40,141 bases of DNA, taken from positions 1-40,141 of the forward strand of contig CAMHNK010000004.1 in assembly GCA_946186455.1 (NCBI GenBank), read 5' to 3'. The stretch is from an uncultured Candidatus Saccharibacteria bacterium (GTDB taxonomy: Bacteria; Patescibacteriota; Saccharimonadia; Saccharimonadales; Saccharimonadaceae). The translations under genes were made by a program, and so were the position numbers. Shown here piece after piece: positions 6,704 to 15,991 of the stretch; the first letter of the stretch is position 1, and every line of letters starts with the position of its first letter. Under the pieces are notes generated by a model. The model did no database searches. It saw nothing but the letters and a program-made list of their open reading frames with translations, and was not told the DNA's origin.

Positions 6704-8470
6704 ATGGAAGAAAAAACAATTCAGATTGCCGGTTCTATTACCGTTGATGAGCTTGCCAATGCGCTCGGACTTTCTGTTACCCAATTAATCGGCGAACTCT
6801 TCAAAAACGGCATTGTTGCCACCATCAATCAGCGTCTTGATTTTGAAACTGCATCAATTATTATTGATGAATTAGGTCTAAAAAACGTTAAACTCGAGAA
6901 GAAAAACACCGCGACTAAGACTTCCGACTTTCATCGCGAACTCTCTGATAAGGCAGTTTCTAGACCACCAGTTGTCGCTGTAATGGGTCACGTCGACCAT
7001 GGTAAAACCACTCTTCTCGATACTTTGCTCCATAAGAAAACCGTTGACGACGAAGCCGGTGGTATCACCCAGCACATCTCCGCTTACCAATTAAAGCACG
7101 ATGATCGTTGGATTACCTTCCTCGATACCCCTGGTCACGAAGCCTTTGCTGCTATTCGCCAGCACGGCGCGATGCTTACCGATATCGTGGTGATTGTGGT
7201 CGCCGCCGATGACGGCGTGAAGCCTCAAACCGTCGAAGCAATTAACTTTGCCAAGTCTGCGAATGCCAAAATCATCGTCGCAATTAACAAAATCGACCGC
7301 GAAGGTGCTGATATCCCACGCACCATGGCGGATCTCAGCCAACATGGCCTCCAACCAGAGGAATGGGGCGGTGATATTACGATGGTGCCGATTTCCGCGA
7401 AGCAGGGCACTAACCTCGAACAACTGCTTGATATGATTCTTTTAACCGCCGATATTGAAGAATTAAAAGCTGATGTCGACATTCCGGCCGAAGGTCTCGT
7501 CATTGAATCCCACATGGAAACCGGTCGTGGCTCCGTTGTGAACCTTCTTGTTACCGGTGGGGAATTAAAGACTGGCGATTTTATCGTGGCCGGCTCTGCC
7601 TTTGGTAAAGTCCGCACTATGCTGGATTTCAAGGGTAAACCAAAGGGTAAGGCTACTCCATCTACCCCTGTCACAATTACTGGTTTTAAAGAGCTCCCGA
7701 ACTTCGGTGACCGCTTCGTCGAAGTCTCTGACGAAAAGACCGCTCGCAAGATGGCATTATTAAATGCCCAAGCCCTCGCAAACGAGACTGCTTCCGCAAA
7801 CGTCACCTCATCCGATCTCCTTCGTATGATGAACGTCGCTGACAATTCCAAAGTCTTTAATGTTATTATCAAAGGCGATGTGCTTGGCTCCGTCACCTCT
7901 GTCGTCGACTCACTTAAAATGATTGATACGCACGGCGAAATCACTCTAAACATCGTTTCGACCGGTGTTGGTGACATCAACGAAAACGATGTCTACATGG
8001 CTGCCGGTGGCAATACTGTGGTTTATGGCTTCAATGTCTCTGTTCCGATTAACATTTCCAAGATGGCTGCGCGCGACAATGTTCCGGTTCGTACCTATCG
8101 TGTAATTTACGAACTTCTTGACGACGCTAAGCATGAAATGGAAAACCTCCTCGACGCTGAAATTATTGAAGAAGACAAGGGCGAAATGAAGGTCCTTGGC
8201 GTCTTTCGTACCGAAAAGACCTCAATCATCGCCGGCGGGGAAGTATTAAAAGGCGATGTAAAGCCAGCCTATCTTGCCCGTGTTGTCCGCGACAAGACCT
8301 ATCTTGGTGAAGTTGAAGTCACCTCTGTTCAAAAAGAGAAAATTGATGTGAAAGAGCTCACTGCCGGCGAAACCGGTGGCCTCGCCCTTAAAACCGAGAA
8401 CAAACTCCAACTCCAAATTGGCGATCGTCTCAAATTCTTCACTCGCGAGATGAAGAAAAAGACGCTCTAG
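6704..8470 (+). CDS. infB: Translation initiation factor IF-2
   Basis: 588 residues. The N-terminal IF2-N domain ([25 protein letters not shown]) is directly followed by the GTPase domain: G1 GHVDHGKTT near residue 95, G3 DTPGHEAF, G4 NKID. Domains II, III and IV carry the usual [21 protein letters not shown] and GVFRT segments, ending in the initiator-tRNA binding C2 domain. IF-2 is a GTPase that brings fMet-tRNA to the 30S subunit and promotes subunit joining. At 588 residues it lacks the long N-terminal extension of larger homologues. The SD AAAGGAGA lies 6 nt before ATG. fmt and def, which put on and remove the formyl group used by IF-2, are 1.5-3 kb downstream on the other strand. Confidence 0.98.
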   Translation: MEEKTIQIAGSITVDELANALGLSVTQLIGELFKNGIVATINQRLDFETASIIIDELGLKNVKLEKKNTATKTSDFHRELSDKAVSRPPVVAVMGHVDHGKTTLLDTLLHKKTVDDEAGGITQHISAYQLKHDDRWITFLDTPGHEAFAAIRQHGAMLTDIVVIVVAADDGVKPQTVEAINFAKSANAKIIVAINKIDREGADIPRTMADLSQHGLQPEEWGGDITMVPISAKQGTNLEQLLDMILLTADIEELKADVDIPAEGLVIESHMETGRGSVVNLLVTGGELKTGDFIVAGSAFGKVRTMLDFKGKPKGKATPSTPVTITGFKELPNFGDRFVEVSDEKTARKMALLNAQALANETASANVTSSDLLRMMNVADNSKVFNVIIKGDVLGSVTSVVDSLKMIDTHGEITLNIVSTGVGDINENDVYMAAGGNTVVYGFNVSVPINISKMAARDNVPVRTYRVIYELLDDAKHEMENLLDAEIIEEDKGEMKVLGVFRTEKTSIIAGGEVLKGDVKPAYLARVVRDKTYLGEVEVTSVQKEKIDVKELTAGETGGLALKTENKLQLQIGDRLKFFTREMKKKTL

Positions 8471-8536
8471 CTTATCTCATTCATGACAATGACCATGCTT
8501 CTTTTGCATGACGCAAATAAAAATAAAAAAATAATA

Positions 8537-8545
8537 TGCTATAAT
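8537..8545 (+). promoter_or_regulatory. Extended -10 (TGCTATAAT) for the 8583 gene
   Basis: Gives a leader of about 31 nt before the ATG. Unlike the leaderless genes, no in-frame ATG lies 6 nt downstream. Confidence 0.65.
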
Positions 8546-8582
8546 CAAAGCATAAACGTAATTTTTGGAGCAAAAACTTTCC

Positions 8583-9668
8583 ATGGACAATGTCTTGGCG
8601 AAAATCACCGCTGTCAAAGAGAAGATTATCTTTGGTGGGATTATCATCTTTACTCTCTACATTTTAATCGGCATTTTTACCTGCGCCATCGAGGTCACTA
8701 ATAATACTTCAGCTAGTAGTGCGCTTGTGGCATTCGGAAAGTTCCTTCCAACCATCTTAATGATGGGGATTTGTTTCCTCTGTTTCATTGATAATCTTAA
8801 CAAAATCAGCAATAAAAATACGCTTTGCCGTATTTTTGCAATCATTTCGATGGTTGTTATTCCATTTTTCCTAATCCTTTATTGCCTCGGCTCCTGGGAA
8901 CTGGTTAAATTCACTGAATGCGCCAAAGAAACCAATCTCTATGGGTATTCTTATTGTACGCACGAAGCTTTTAACGCCTTCGGTAAAATCACTACTATCA
9001 CCGGTTCTCTCGCTTCGCTTGGTACCATTGGCGCTCTGACGATGTCCATTAAATCTCACAACCGCAAGGTCATCGATATTTCTAAAATCATTGCCGCTTC
9101 CGCCCTTACCATCGCCATCATTCATTCACTCTATCTCACCCTGAAGAATGTTCAATTCCTTTATCTTTATGTCACTAGCACCGAAAAGGCCGATAGCATT
9201 GCTCTCTTTGCAATCTATTTCTGCCTTATCGCATGGTTCAGCCTAGTTATCTTCGCCTTTTACCTCTCAAAATTTGATAACGGTGTCGCTCCGACTCCAA
9301 TTAAGCCCCTTAATGCTAAAGTCGTTTCTGCCTCTGCTCCAGCCGTCCTTACCATCGAAGAAGTGAAGGATAAAAAGCCGGAAACTATCTATCCAGAGCC
9401 AACCAACACCCCAATTCACCATGTTGACGGCGTCAATCTTAATGCTCCAGCACCGGAAGAAAAACCGGAGGAAACCCCGGCGCCTAAACCAGAAAAACCA
9501 GAGACAATCATGCCAGAAGAGCATCACGACGACGCTCCGCTCCACGCCAGCCCTGGTGAACCACTCTTTGAGGAGCATCCAACCATCGGCCCTGCCACTT
9601 CTGGCACCTCGCACGATGTATTTGATTCTCTGGATAGTCAAGAAAATGAAAATAAGGAGGTACTCTAA
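8583..9668 (+). CDS. Membrane protein with Pro/Glu-rich cytoplasmic or surface tail
   Basis: 361 residues from the ATG at 8583; the ORF track uses a TTG 18 nt earlier. GGAG is 12 nt upstream of the ATG, rather far, so the start is not certain. Hydrophobic segments occur near residues 15-37 (IFGGIIIFTLYILIGIF), 52-72, 85-110, 135-160, 170-190 and 205-225. The last 120 residues are a low-complexity Pro/Glu/Lys tail (APAPEEKPEETPAPKPEKPE). I recognise no family. The next gene starts directly after its stop codon, so the two are one operon. Confidence 0.75.
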   Translation: MDNVLAKITAVKEKIIFGGIIIFTLYILIGIFTCAIEVTNNTSASSALVAFGKFLPTILMMGICFLCFIDNLNKISNKNTLCRIFAIISMVVIPFFLILYCLGSWELVKFTECAKETNLYGYSYCTHEAFNAFGKITTITGSLASLGTIGALTMSIKSHNRKVIDISKIIAASALTIAIIHSLYLTLKNVQFLYLYVTSTEKADSIALFAIYFCLIAWFSLVIFAFYLSKFDNGVAPTPIKPLNAKVVSASAPAVLTIEEVKDKKPETIYPEPTNTPIHHVDGVNLNAPAPEEKPEETPAPKPEKPETIMPEEHHDDAPLHASPGEPLFEEHPTIGPATSGTSHDVFDSLDSQENENKEVL

Positions 9669-9962
9669 ATGCAATTTGACGAAGAATTTCTAAAAGAAAT
9701 GGGTCTTTCCGCCATGCCGGAAGCCGAAAAACAACGTTTTCTTGATTATGTTCAAGAGGAACTTGAAGTCCGTATCGGCCAGCGCATCTCAAAAGGCCTC
9801 CCAGATACACTGTTAAACGAATTTGATCTCATAACTGATCCAAAAGAAGCCGCTGAGTGGCTCCAAAAGCACCGCCCAGATTATCGCGAGATCGTCACCC
9901 GCACCATTGCTGAGATGAAAGAAGAAATCCGCTCTAATCGCGCTAAACTCGTGATTGCTTAA
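9669..9962 (+). CDS. DUF5663-like small protein
   Basis: 97 residues, all-helical in appearance, with FLDYVQEELEVRIGQRISKGLPDTLLNEFDLI followed by EAAEWLQKHRPDYREIV. This looks like the DUF5663 group found mostly in CPR bacteria; I judge this from the FL--V---LE-R-G--I----- L-EF pattern and cannot search. SD AAGGAGG ends 7 nt before the ATG, inside the end of the upstream gene. The ATG follows the upstream stop without a gap. Its last four bases overlap the stop of the convergent fmt gene. Confidence 0.75.
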   Translation: MQFDEEFLKEMGLSAMPEAEKQRFLDYVQEELEVRIGQRISKGLPDTLLNEFDLITDPKEAAEWLQKHRPDYREIVTRTIAEMKEEIRSNRAKLVIA

Positions 9963-10735
9963 TTCTTTGCGTAGCCATTCAGGAAACTTTTCGCATCCAT
10001 TGGCTTTTTGCTCTCTGGTTGCAGCCTGTCAATCGAGAGGGCACCGTCCTTGCACGGTAGCTCAATCAGCGCTGTCTCACCCTGTTTTAGTATATGTGCC
10101 TCTAAAATGATGCAATTTAAGCCGTAAAACGTATATTTGGTTTTTGGAAAGCCCTGAAAGGCCACAATTTTTCGATAAATCGCTTCCGCCGTCTCTGCCA
10201 GTGGATTAATCTTAGACATCGATTTGTCTAATTTTTCCGTGAAAGTCGCCCCTGATTCATCCTGCGCCTCTGGCGTCGGCAAATTCGTCAAATGTTCCAC
10301 AATCCACTTCGCCCCTGTTTCTGCGAGCGCCTTATAAATTTCGACCTTTTTCATTGGCAGTCCAGAAATCGTCGTCTGATAATACACCGGACCAGCATCC
10401 ATCGCTTTGACGAGTTTCATTACAGACACTGAAAAATCGTTATCACCATTAAGAATTGCGCTTTCAATTGGCGAAGCACCCCTGTATTTTGGAAGTAAAG
10501 AAGGATGGATGTTGAGAATCCCCTCCGGCTCAAATAATTCGAGCACATCCTCTTTAATCATCACGCCATAAGACGCTAGCACCCCGTGAAGTTCCGGATG
10601 CGAAGCCTTCAACTTCTTCACAGCCTCTAAATCGCCACGCTCTTTCGCATGAAACACCACTTCGAAGTGCTTTTTGAGCACTTCCAAAGCGTTATCTGCG
10701 AGCGGTCCATTACCAAAAAAGATAATTTTTTCCAT
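9959..10735 (-). CDS. fmt: Methionyl-tRNA formyltransferase
   Basis: 258 residues. FFGNGPLADNALEVL starts the Rossmann-like formyltransferase domain, and GILNIHPSLLPKYRGASPIESAI holds the N-H-S/SLLP-YRG signature with the catalytic Asn-His pair. DAGPVYYQ completes the active site. A C-terminal OB-like domain follows (AFQGFPKTKYTFYGL). It transfers a formyl group from 10-formyl-THF to Met-tRNA. It is about 50 residues shorter than typical Fmt, mainly in the first half. SD GGAGA precedes ATG. The def gene lies 15 nt upstream on the same strand, a common pairing. Confidence 0.93.
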   Translation of the reverse strand: MEKIIFFGNGPLADNALEVLKKHFEVVFHAKERGDLEAVKKLKASHPELHGVLASYGVMIKEDVLELFEPEGILNIHPSLLPKYRGASPIESAILNGDNDFSVSVMKLVKAMDAGPVYYQTTISGLPMKKVEIYKALAETGAKWIVEHLTNLPTPEAQDESGATFTEKLDKSMSKINPLAETAEAIYRKIVAFQGFPKTKYTFYGLNCIILEAHILKQGETALIELPCKDGALSIDRLQPESKKPMDAKSFLNGYAKN

Positions 10736-10750
10736 AATCTCTCCGTTTGA

Positions 10751-11323
10751 TTAATCGTCGGGAAAAAGCTCTTTATTACCTTTGATTTCTTTATCGTAAT
10801 CTACCGGTTCCAAATCGCCCTTGTCATTCATCCGGTAGAAAGCGTCTTTTTCGTTCTTAATATGATCAATAAAGAGGATACCATCTAGGTGGTCCACCTC
10901 GTGGAGAAGTGTCCTTGCAAGTTCATCGGTTGCCTTAATGCGTACCTCTGTGCCGTCCTCTAATTTCGCCTTCACGCGAACCTTCGTCGCTCTTGGCACC
11001 ATGCCGTAAACTGATGGCACCGACAAACAACCCTCGTAATCTTTAACGGTTTTACCTTCGGTCTTCAAGATTACCGGGTCAATCAAAGCCGTAAAAGTGG
11101 CCTTTTTCTTATCTTCCATATCGTCGCGAATAATGATAATTCGCTTATTAATACCCATCTGTGGGGCCGCCATCGCCGCCGAGAGCTCGTAAGGATGCTC
11201 TTTTTCCCAATCCAGCGACAATTTCCGCATTTTTTCGATGATATCAAGAATTCCCGGCGTAATCTGGCCGACTTTCTCTGACTTCTCTCTTAAACGCGGG
11301 TCAGGCGTTGTAATAATTTCCAT
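10751..11323 (-). CDS. def: Peptide deformylase
   Basis: 190 residues from the ATG at 11323. All three motifs are present: AMAAPQMGINKR (variant of G-GLAAPQ), EGCLSVP with the metal-binding Cys, and LLHEVDHLDG with the HExxH metal ligands and catalytic Glu. It removes the N-terminal formyl group from nascent proteins using Fe2+. The ORF track starts six codons upstream (MWYNMP), but those codons are the -10 box (TATAAT) plus a 6-nt gap, so the true start is MEIITTPDPRLREK and the mRNA is leaderless. fmt follows after 15 nt with its own SD, forming a def-fmt operon. Confidence 0.96.
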   Translation of the reverse strand: MEIITTPDPRLREKSEKVGQITPGILDIIEKMRKLSLDWEKEHPYELSAAMAAPQMGINKRIIIIRDDMEDKKKATFTALIDPVILKTEGKTVKDYEGCLSVPSVYGMVPRATKVRVKAKLEDGTEVRIKATDELARTLLHEVDHLDGILFIDHIKNEKDAFYRMNDKGDLEPVDYDKEIKGNKELFPDD

Positions 11324-11329
11324 AGGCAT

Positions 11330-11335
11330 ATTATA
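11330..11335 (-). promoter_or_regulatory. -10 box TATAAT, leaderless def promoter
   Basis: TATAAT-ATGCCT-ATG on the minus strand. The expected -35 position falls in the palindrome at 11347-11422. Confidence 0.75.
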
Positions 11336-11346
11336 CCACATAATCG

Positions 11347-11422
11347 CTATAATTGAACCCTCTCGGGACTATAAGCTTGGCCAAACGGCCTTGAGTGTGT
11401 CCCGAGAAGGGTTTAATTATAG
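11347..11422. repeat. 76-bp palindrome with inward-facing TATAAT boxes at both ends
   Basis: Outer arms CTATAATT / AATTATAG, then AACCCT / AGGGTT, CTCGGGAC / GTCCCGAG, and an inner GGCC AAAC GGCC hairpin. The right arm includes the last codons of priA. It may end priA transcription, although there is no long U-run. Confidence 0.75.
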
Positions 11423-13414
11423 CAGACTCGGTGGATCAAGTGTCACGCGGAAATTCTTATCTAACTTTTTTGCGACTTCTACGAGCGCCCCACGTGAACT
11501 CGAGCGGATCATCAACTGCCATGTAAAACCCCTGTTCGTGCGTTCATGAAACGCCGGCATCGGCGGGGAAACCAGTAGTCTCTTGTCGGAGGATAGCTCG
11601 GCGTATAAATCTCGCACTTTTCTTAGTACAATCGCCTCGGTTTTTAACGTAATATCGAGCCTCATCACGTGCTTAAACGGCGGGAAACCAGAAACCGCCC
11701 GTTTCTTCAGTAAATACTTCGAAAATCCCTCATAATCCTCATTCACAGCGAACGAAAGCACCGGATGCTCCGGCCGAAACGTCTGGATAAACACCTCTGC
11801 CTTATCAATATGACCGCGCCCAACTCGGCCAATCACCTGGGTCAGTAGCTGAAACACTCTCTCTTCCGCTGAGTAATCCGGCAAATTGAGGCCCGCATCG
11901 GCCTGTACCACCCCGACAGTGGCCAGTTTTGGGAGATCTAGCCCTTTTGCTAGCGTCTGTGTGCCGACCAAAATATCCACGGACCCGTTTTTTACTTCTG
12001 TATAAACCGCCTCGAGTCCCTCACCCTTCTTATTATCGGCATCAAATCGCCGAATCTTTGCCCCCCTAAACAGCCTACCAAGCTCCGTCTCTAATAGTTT
12101 TGTTCCGAACCCCTTATGAATCAGCCCCGGCGCCTTACATTTCGGGCAGCAAACTGGCACTTTTTCATGGTAGCCACAAGTATGGCACTTAAGCTCAAAA
12201 CTATCGGCATGGAGCGTTAATGGTAGGAAACAGTTCGGGCACACCAACTCTTCGCCACAATTCTCACAAATTGTAAGGGGCGACGACCCCCGTCTATTAT
12301 GAAAAATCAGCGTCTGCCGGCCATTTGCGAGATTATCGGAAATCGCGGCAAGCAGCGCATCCGAAAAATACCGGTTTTTGCTAAAACTCTCTCTGTTTTT
12401 AAAATCAATAATCTTTATCTCCGGCTTCACTGCCGTATCTTTCGCCTTTTCCGCGAGCTTCACCAGGGTATTCTTCTTATCCGCCAGGTAATAATCTTCC
12501 ACCGTTGGCGTCGCCGACCCCAGAATGCAGTCGCATTTTAACACCGTCGCCATGTAGCTCGCCACCCGGATTGCCGAGTATTTCGGCGAATTCTCCTGAT
12601 AATAGGTCGATTCATGCGCCTCGTCGATAATAATCAGCCCCAGATTATGAAGCGGCGCAAATAGGGCGCTCCTCGGCCCTATCACAATCCTCGGCCCCTC
12701 TCCAAGTAGCAGGGCATCAAAGATCTTCTGCCTCTCTACCTCTGTTTGTTTGGAATGAATCATTGTAATCCTATCACCAAACACCTCCTGAAACACCCGC
12801 ACGAGTTGCCCCGTTAAAGCGATTTCCGGCACCAACAGCACGACGGACTGTTGCCGTTCTAGCGCATTTAGAGCCATTTCTAGGTAGATATTCGTTTTAC
12901 CACTACCAGTGACGCCAAAAAGCAGTTTCGTGGCTCCTAGGGCCTTCTGAAGGCCTTCTAGGGCCATTTTTTGCGCGGGGTTAAGCTGTATAAACGGCAA
13001 TTTGACCGCTTCAACGCCTCTACCCCTGTTAGCACCACCCTGTTCGGTTTTTGCTCTAATCTGTTCGGTTTGTTCGGTTTTTGCTGTTTTCACCCCTGTA
13101 TTTCGGCGTTTTTTCAGCACACCCACCGGCAGCATCATCCCCATTGCACCAGATAAAGGCGCCTGGTAGTATTCACTCAGCCACACGGCCGTTTTAATTA
13201 GGTGGCTTGGCAGCGGTTTTGAATACAAAATTCGTGTAATCGATTTCGTCGGAAAATTCGGTTGAGCAACTTTTTTTACAACAATACCCGGCACTTTCAT
13301 ACGTCCGAGCGGCACTTCCACGATCGCACCAACGGGTAGGGAATCACTAAAATTATAGGTTAAAGCCGTTTCCAGCCTCCCCGTACCCCTCCCTGGTATC
13401 ACCTCGTAAAACAT
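11417..13414 (-). CDS. priA: Primosomal replication-restart helicase PriA
   Basis: 665 residues. The N-terminal 3' DNA-binding domain (LETALTYNFSDSLPVGAIVEVPLG) is followed by the helicase core with GVTGSGKTNIY (Walker A, near 168), IIDEAHEST (DEAH, near 264) and motifs up to QVIGRVGRG. Between helicase lobes is the zinc-binding insert with paired CxxC motifs (CENCGEELVCPNC, CHTCGYHEKVPVCCPKC). It reloads the replicative helicase at stalled forks. A low-complexity insertion near 115-135 (KTEQTEQ, KTEQ) is encoded by copies of the word CAAAAACCGAACA that also occurs in non-coding DNA in this window. Start: TATAAT-AGGGGT-ATG, leaderless. Confidence 0.96.
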   Translation of the reverse strand: MFYEVIPGRGTGRLETALTYNFSDSLPVGAIVEVPLGRMKVPGIVVKKVAQPNFPTKSITRILYSKPLPSHLIKTAVWLSEYYQAPLSGAMGMMLPVGVLKKRRNTGVKTAKTEQTEQIRAKTEQGGANRGRGVEAVKLPFIQLNPAQKMALEGLQKALGATKLLFGVTGSGKTNIYLEMALNALERQQSVVLLVPEIALTGQLVRVFQEVFGDRITMIHSKQTEVERQKIFDALLLGEGPRIVIGPRSALFAPLHNLGLIIIDEAHESTYYQENSPKYSAIRVASYMATVLKCDCILGSATPTVEDYYLADKKNTLVKLAEKAKDTAVKPEIKIIDFKNRESFSKNRYFSDALLAAISDNLANGRQTLIFHNRRGSSPLTICENCGEELVCPNCFLPLTLHADSFELKCHTCGYHEKVPVCCPKCKAPGLIHKGFGTKLLETELGRLFRGAKIRRFDADNKKGEGLEAVYTEVKNGSVDILVGTQTLAKGLDLPKLATVGVVQADAGLNLPDYSAEERVFQLLTQVIGRVGRGHIDKAEVFIQTFRPEHPVLSFAVNEDYEGFSKYLLKKRAVSGFPPFKHVMRLDITLKTEAIVLRKVRDLYAELSSDKRLLVSPPMPAFHERTNRGFTWQLMIRSSSRGALVEVAKKLDKNFRVTLDPPSLL

Positions 13415-13420
13415 ACCCCT

Positions 13421-13426
13421 ATTATA
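13421..13426 (-). promoter_or_regulatory. -10 box TATAAT, leaderless priA promoter
   Basis: TATAAT, six bases (AGGGGT), ATG at 13414. AGGGGT is not placed as an SD because it directly abuts the ATG. Confidence 0.75.
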
Positions 13427-13450
13427 TAACAGAAAAATTCATGATTGTTG

Positions 13451-13480
13451 TTGTAATTTTTACAGCCCGTGTGCTATAAT
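13451..13480 (+). promoter_or_regulatory. Promoter of the 13503-recJ operon
   Basis: TTGTAA (13451-13456), 18-nt spacer, TATAAT (13475-13480) with TGC in front. It is followed by a leader with SD GAGGT. Confidence 0.75.
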
Positions 13481-13502
13481 AGGGAAGATTAAGCGAGGTA
13501 AC

Positions 13503-13793
13503 ATGTTAGACATATTTATCACATCTAGAGTCAGACGCAAAATTGTGGTTGTTTTTGCTAAATACCCAGATTTCAAAGCCCACGTTAGGGGCCTAGCGAA
13601 GCTTTTAAAGGAAGATCCGGGCAATATACAGAGAGAACTCGAGCGGATGGCCGAGGGTAAATTTCTAATTGTGACCAAAAAAGGCAAGACGAAAATCTAC
13701 CAAACGAACAAACAATTCCCAATTTTAAAGGAACTTCAAAGCATCGTCATTAAAAGCCAAAAGGGCAGCAAACCGTCCAAAACCATCGGCTAA
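13503..13793 (+). CDS. Small winged-helix DNA-binding protein
   Basis: 96 residues. A helix-turn-helix (AHVRGLAKLLKEDPGNIQRELERMAEGKFLIVTKKGKTKIYQTN) has the layout of ArsR-like winged helices: recognition helix, then a beta-hairpin wing with KKGKTKIY. There are no metal-sensing Cys/His pairs, so a metal sensor is unlikely. Residues 75-96 are a basic tail (IKSQKGSKPSKTIG). It is the first gene of an operon with recJ (12-nt gap). It might regulate the operon or assist DNA handling; both are inference. Confidence 0.8.
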   Translation: MLDIFITSRVRRKIVVVFAKYPDFKAHVRGLAKLLKEDPGNIQRELERMAEGKFLIVTKKGKTKIYQTNKQFPILKELQSIVIKSQKGSKPSKTIG

Positions 13794-13805
13794 CAGGGGC
13801 GCCAA

Positions 13806-15419
13806 ATGAACAAATTATTTACTCAGCTGGTGGAAACTCGGCATTTAGACGAATCTTTTTTACATCCGAAGTATGAAGACCTCGCCGACCCGTTTTTGAT
13901 GCCAGACATAGAAAAAGCCATCGACCGCATCAAAAAAGCCATTGAAACAGGGGAGAAAGTCCTGATTTATGGCGATTATGATGTCGATGGCGTCACTGCT
14001 TCGACCGTCATGGAGACTGCTTTAACCCTCGCCGGCATCAAAAATCCGGATATTATGCTCCCGGATCGCTTCGTTGATGGCTATGGCATGAGCCCGCGCC
14101 TCATCGACCGCGCCAAATCTACCGGTGTTACACTAGTGATCACCGTGGACTGCGGCTCTCGCAATCACGCGATTATTGAGGAATTAAACACTTTAAATAT
14201 CGATACTATCGTCACCGATCACCACGAATGTGAAGCCACGCTCCCAGAGGCGGTCGCCGTGATTAACCCAAAACGCCAAGATTACACTGGCCCGTCGAAA
14301 CTCCGCGACCTCGCCGGTGTAGGTGTCGCTTTTAAGGTCGCCCAGGCGCTCGTAAAAGCCGGTTTAATCGAAAACGGCAGGGAAAAATGGCTTCTTGATC
14401 TCGTGCTTCTAGGCACAATTTGCGATTCAATGCCTCTCACCGGCGAGAACCGCATTCTCTCTTATTACGGCATCAAGGTTCTCGAAAAAACCAGCCGCAA
14501 AGGTCTCCGCGAACTGATGCGGACCGCCGGCGTCAAATCTATTAATTCCGAATCGATTGGCTTCCAAATTGGCCCGCGTTTAAATGCTGCCGGCCGTCTC
14601 GACACTGCCGAACTAGCCTTAAACCTTCTTCGCACTACCTCTGCTACGGAGGCTGCCACACTCGCAAGTCAGCTTGAAGAATTAAATAAAACTAGGCGCA
14701 CCGAGCAGCGCTCCGCCACCGAAGAAATCTTGAAGCGTGGCGACAAAGATGATCCCGTGATTATCGAAACCGGTAACTGGCACGAAGGTATCCTCGGTAT
14801 TGTCGCCGGCCGTTTGGTCGAAACCAAACACAAACCTGCTTTTGTTCTCTCTGAAACCGAAACCGGTGTTTTTAAGGGGTCTGGACGCAGTTTTGGCGAT
14901 TTTAACCTCGCCGAAGCCCTCGATTATGCCAAGGATTCCATCGTGAACGGTGGTGGCCACGCGGCCGCGGCTGGTGTGCGTGTTCGCTCCGAAGATCTCT
15001 ACGCCTTCCGCGAGAAAATTAACGAATACTACCGTAGTCTGCACCTTCAAAACCAAGAAAAATACTTAAAGCTCACCGCCGATCTCGATACTGATAATAT
15101 CGGTGATTTTGACCTGAACTTCCTCGCCGAATTAAAGGAACTTGAGCCGTTTGGACCAGGGAATGAAGAGCCAATCTTCCAGCTTAACCGTCCTGAAATC
15201 CTTTTAGTTCGCCCGATGGGCGATAAAGAGCAGCATCTCCGTATTGATGTCAGGGGTAAAGACGGCAAAATCATCAAACTCGTCGCTTTTTTTGCCCCCG
15301 AACGCTGGTTCGCTCTCTCTGAAGAAGATGAGTGTAATTTTCTCTTTAAGCCCATCGAAAACGAGTGGCGTAGCGTCCGCTCCGTCGAAGGTCGCCTCCT
15401 CGATGTCCTCTGGGCCTAA
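13806..15419 (+). CDS. recJ: Single-stranded-DNA-specific exonuclease RecJ
   Basis: 537 residues. The DHH phosphoesterase motifs are in order: IYGDYDVDGVTAS (motif I, near 55), VITVDCGSRNH, and VTDHHEC (motif III, near 136). The DHHA1 domain has GGGHAAAAGV near residue 381. The C-terminal OB-like domain ends in FKPIENEWRSVRSVEGRLLDV. RecJ degrades single-stranded DNA 5' to 3' in recombination and repair using Mn2+. SD AGGGG precedes the ATG by a few bases. With priA on the other strand and dprA further on, the window carries a good part of a recombination and transformation toolkit. Confidence 0.95.
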   Translation: MNKLFTQLVETRHLDESFLHPKYEDLADPFLMPDIEKAIDRIKKAIETGEKVLIYGDYDVDGVTASTVMETALTLAGIKNPDIMLPDRFVDGYGMSPRLIDRAKSTGVTLVITVDCGSRNHAIIEELNTLNIDTIVTDHHECEATLPEAVAVINPKRQDYTGPSKLRDLAGVGVAFKVAQALVKAGLIENGREKWLLDLVLLGTICDSMPLTGENRILSYYGIKVLEKTSRKGLRELMRTAGVKSINSESIGFQIGPRLNAAGRLDTAELALNLLRTTSATEAATLASQLEELNKTRRTEQRSATEEILKRGDKDDPVIIETGNWHEGILGIVAGRLVETKHKPAFVLSETETGVFKGSGRSFGDFNLAEALDYAKDSIVNGGGHAAAAGVRVRSEDLYAFREKINEYYRSLHLQNQEKYLKLTADLDTDNIGDFDLNFLAELKELEPFGPGNEEPIFQLNRPEILLVRPMGDKEQHLRIDVRGKDGKIIKLVAFFAPERWFALSEEDECNFLFKPIENEWRSVRSVEGRLLDVLWA

Positions 15420-15422
15420 CTC

Positions 15423-15451
15423 TTTACATTTCTTATGTTTTGTGGTATAAT
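15423..15451 (+). promoter_or_regulatory. Complete leaderless promoter
   Basis: TTTACA (15423-15428), exactly 17 nt, TATAAT (15446-15451), exactly 6 nt, then ATG at 15458. This is one of the two best examples of the leaderless architecture in the window. Confidence 0.85.
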
Positions 15452-15457
15452 TGAATT

Positions 15458-15991
15458 ATGAAGAAAGTCATATTGAAGTGTAAACTTCAGAGCCGTGATA
15501 CTTTTGAAGACAAATTGTCCGATATCGGTCTTGATTTTTCTGCCATGTATTGGCAACATGATCGCGTCTATGTGCCACGCGGCTACCAGAGGGGAATGAA
15601 TTACCCTCGCATCATTATGCGCACCGAAATGGATGCCGTGAACGCTCCAGCTAAATACAGCATGATTTTGCGCCGTCACATCGAAGATTCCGGCGTCGAT
15701 ATTACCGAAGTTACCCCAATTATTGACTATACTACGATGGTAAACGTCATCCTTCAACTTGGCTTCCGTCAAGCCGGCGAAGTTTCTCGTCGTCGCCAAC
15801 ACCTAATTATGGGCGAAGGCACCAAAATCTTCCTCGATGAAATCGACGGCCGTCCAGGCGAATATTTCGCTAAAATCGAATCCGACCTCGGCGAAAACGA
15901 GTCTGTCGCTGAAGCCAGAAATGATCTTCGTAAGACTTTCGAAACTCTCGGCGAATACAACATCGTCGAGCTTCCTTACTTTGAAATGTAA
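15458..15991 (+). CDS. CYTH-like (triphosphate tunnel metalloenzyme-type) protein
   Basis: 177 residues with alternating charged beta-strands as in the CYTH fold: VILKCKL at the start in place of the usual ExExK, then PRIIMRTE, KYSMILRRH, AGEVSRRRQHL, KIFLDEIDGRPGEYFAKIE. The R-x-R and E-x-D pairs fit a tunnel that binds a triphosphate substrate and metal. Members include class IV adenylate cyclases, thiamine triphosphatases and inorganic triphosphatases; which one this is cannot be decided. The first ExExK acidic motif is altered (LKCKL), so catalysis may be lost or changed. Its stop codon directly abuts the stop codon of the convergent gene, with no intergenic base. Confidence 0.7.
   Translation: MKKVILKCKLQSRDTFEDKLSDIGLDFSAMYWQHDRVYVPRGYQRGMNYPRIIMRTEMDAVNAPAKYSMILRRHIEDSGVDITEVTPIIDYTTMVNVILQLGFRQAGEVSRRRQHLIMGEGTKIFLDEIDGRPGEYFAKIESDLGENESVAEARNDLRKTFETLGEYNIVELPYFEM

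Noticed and set aside
7225-7980. 251-aa minus-strand ORF inside infB
   Set aside because: It lies fully antisense to the conserved GTPase and domain II of IF-2, and shows no family pattern.
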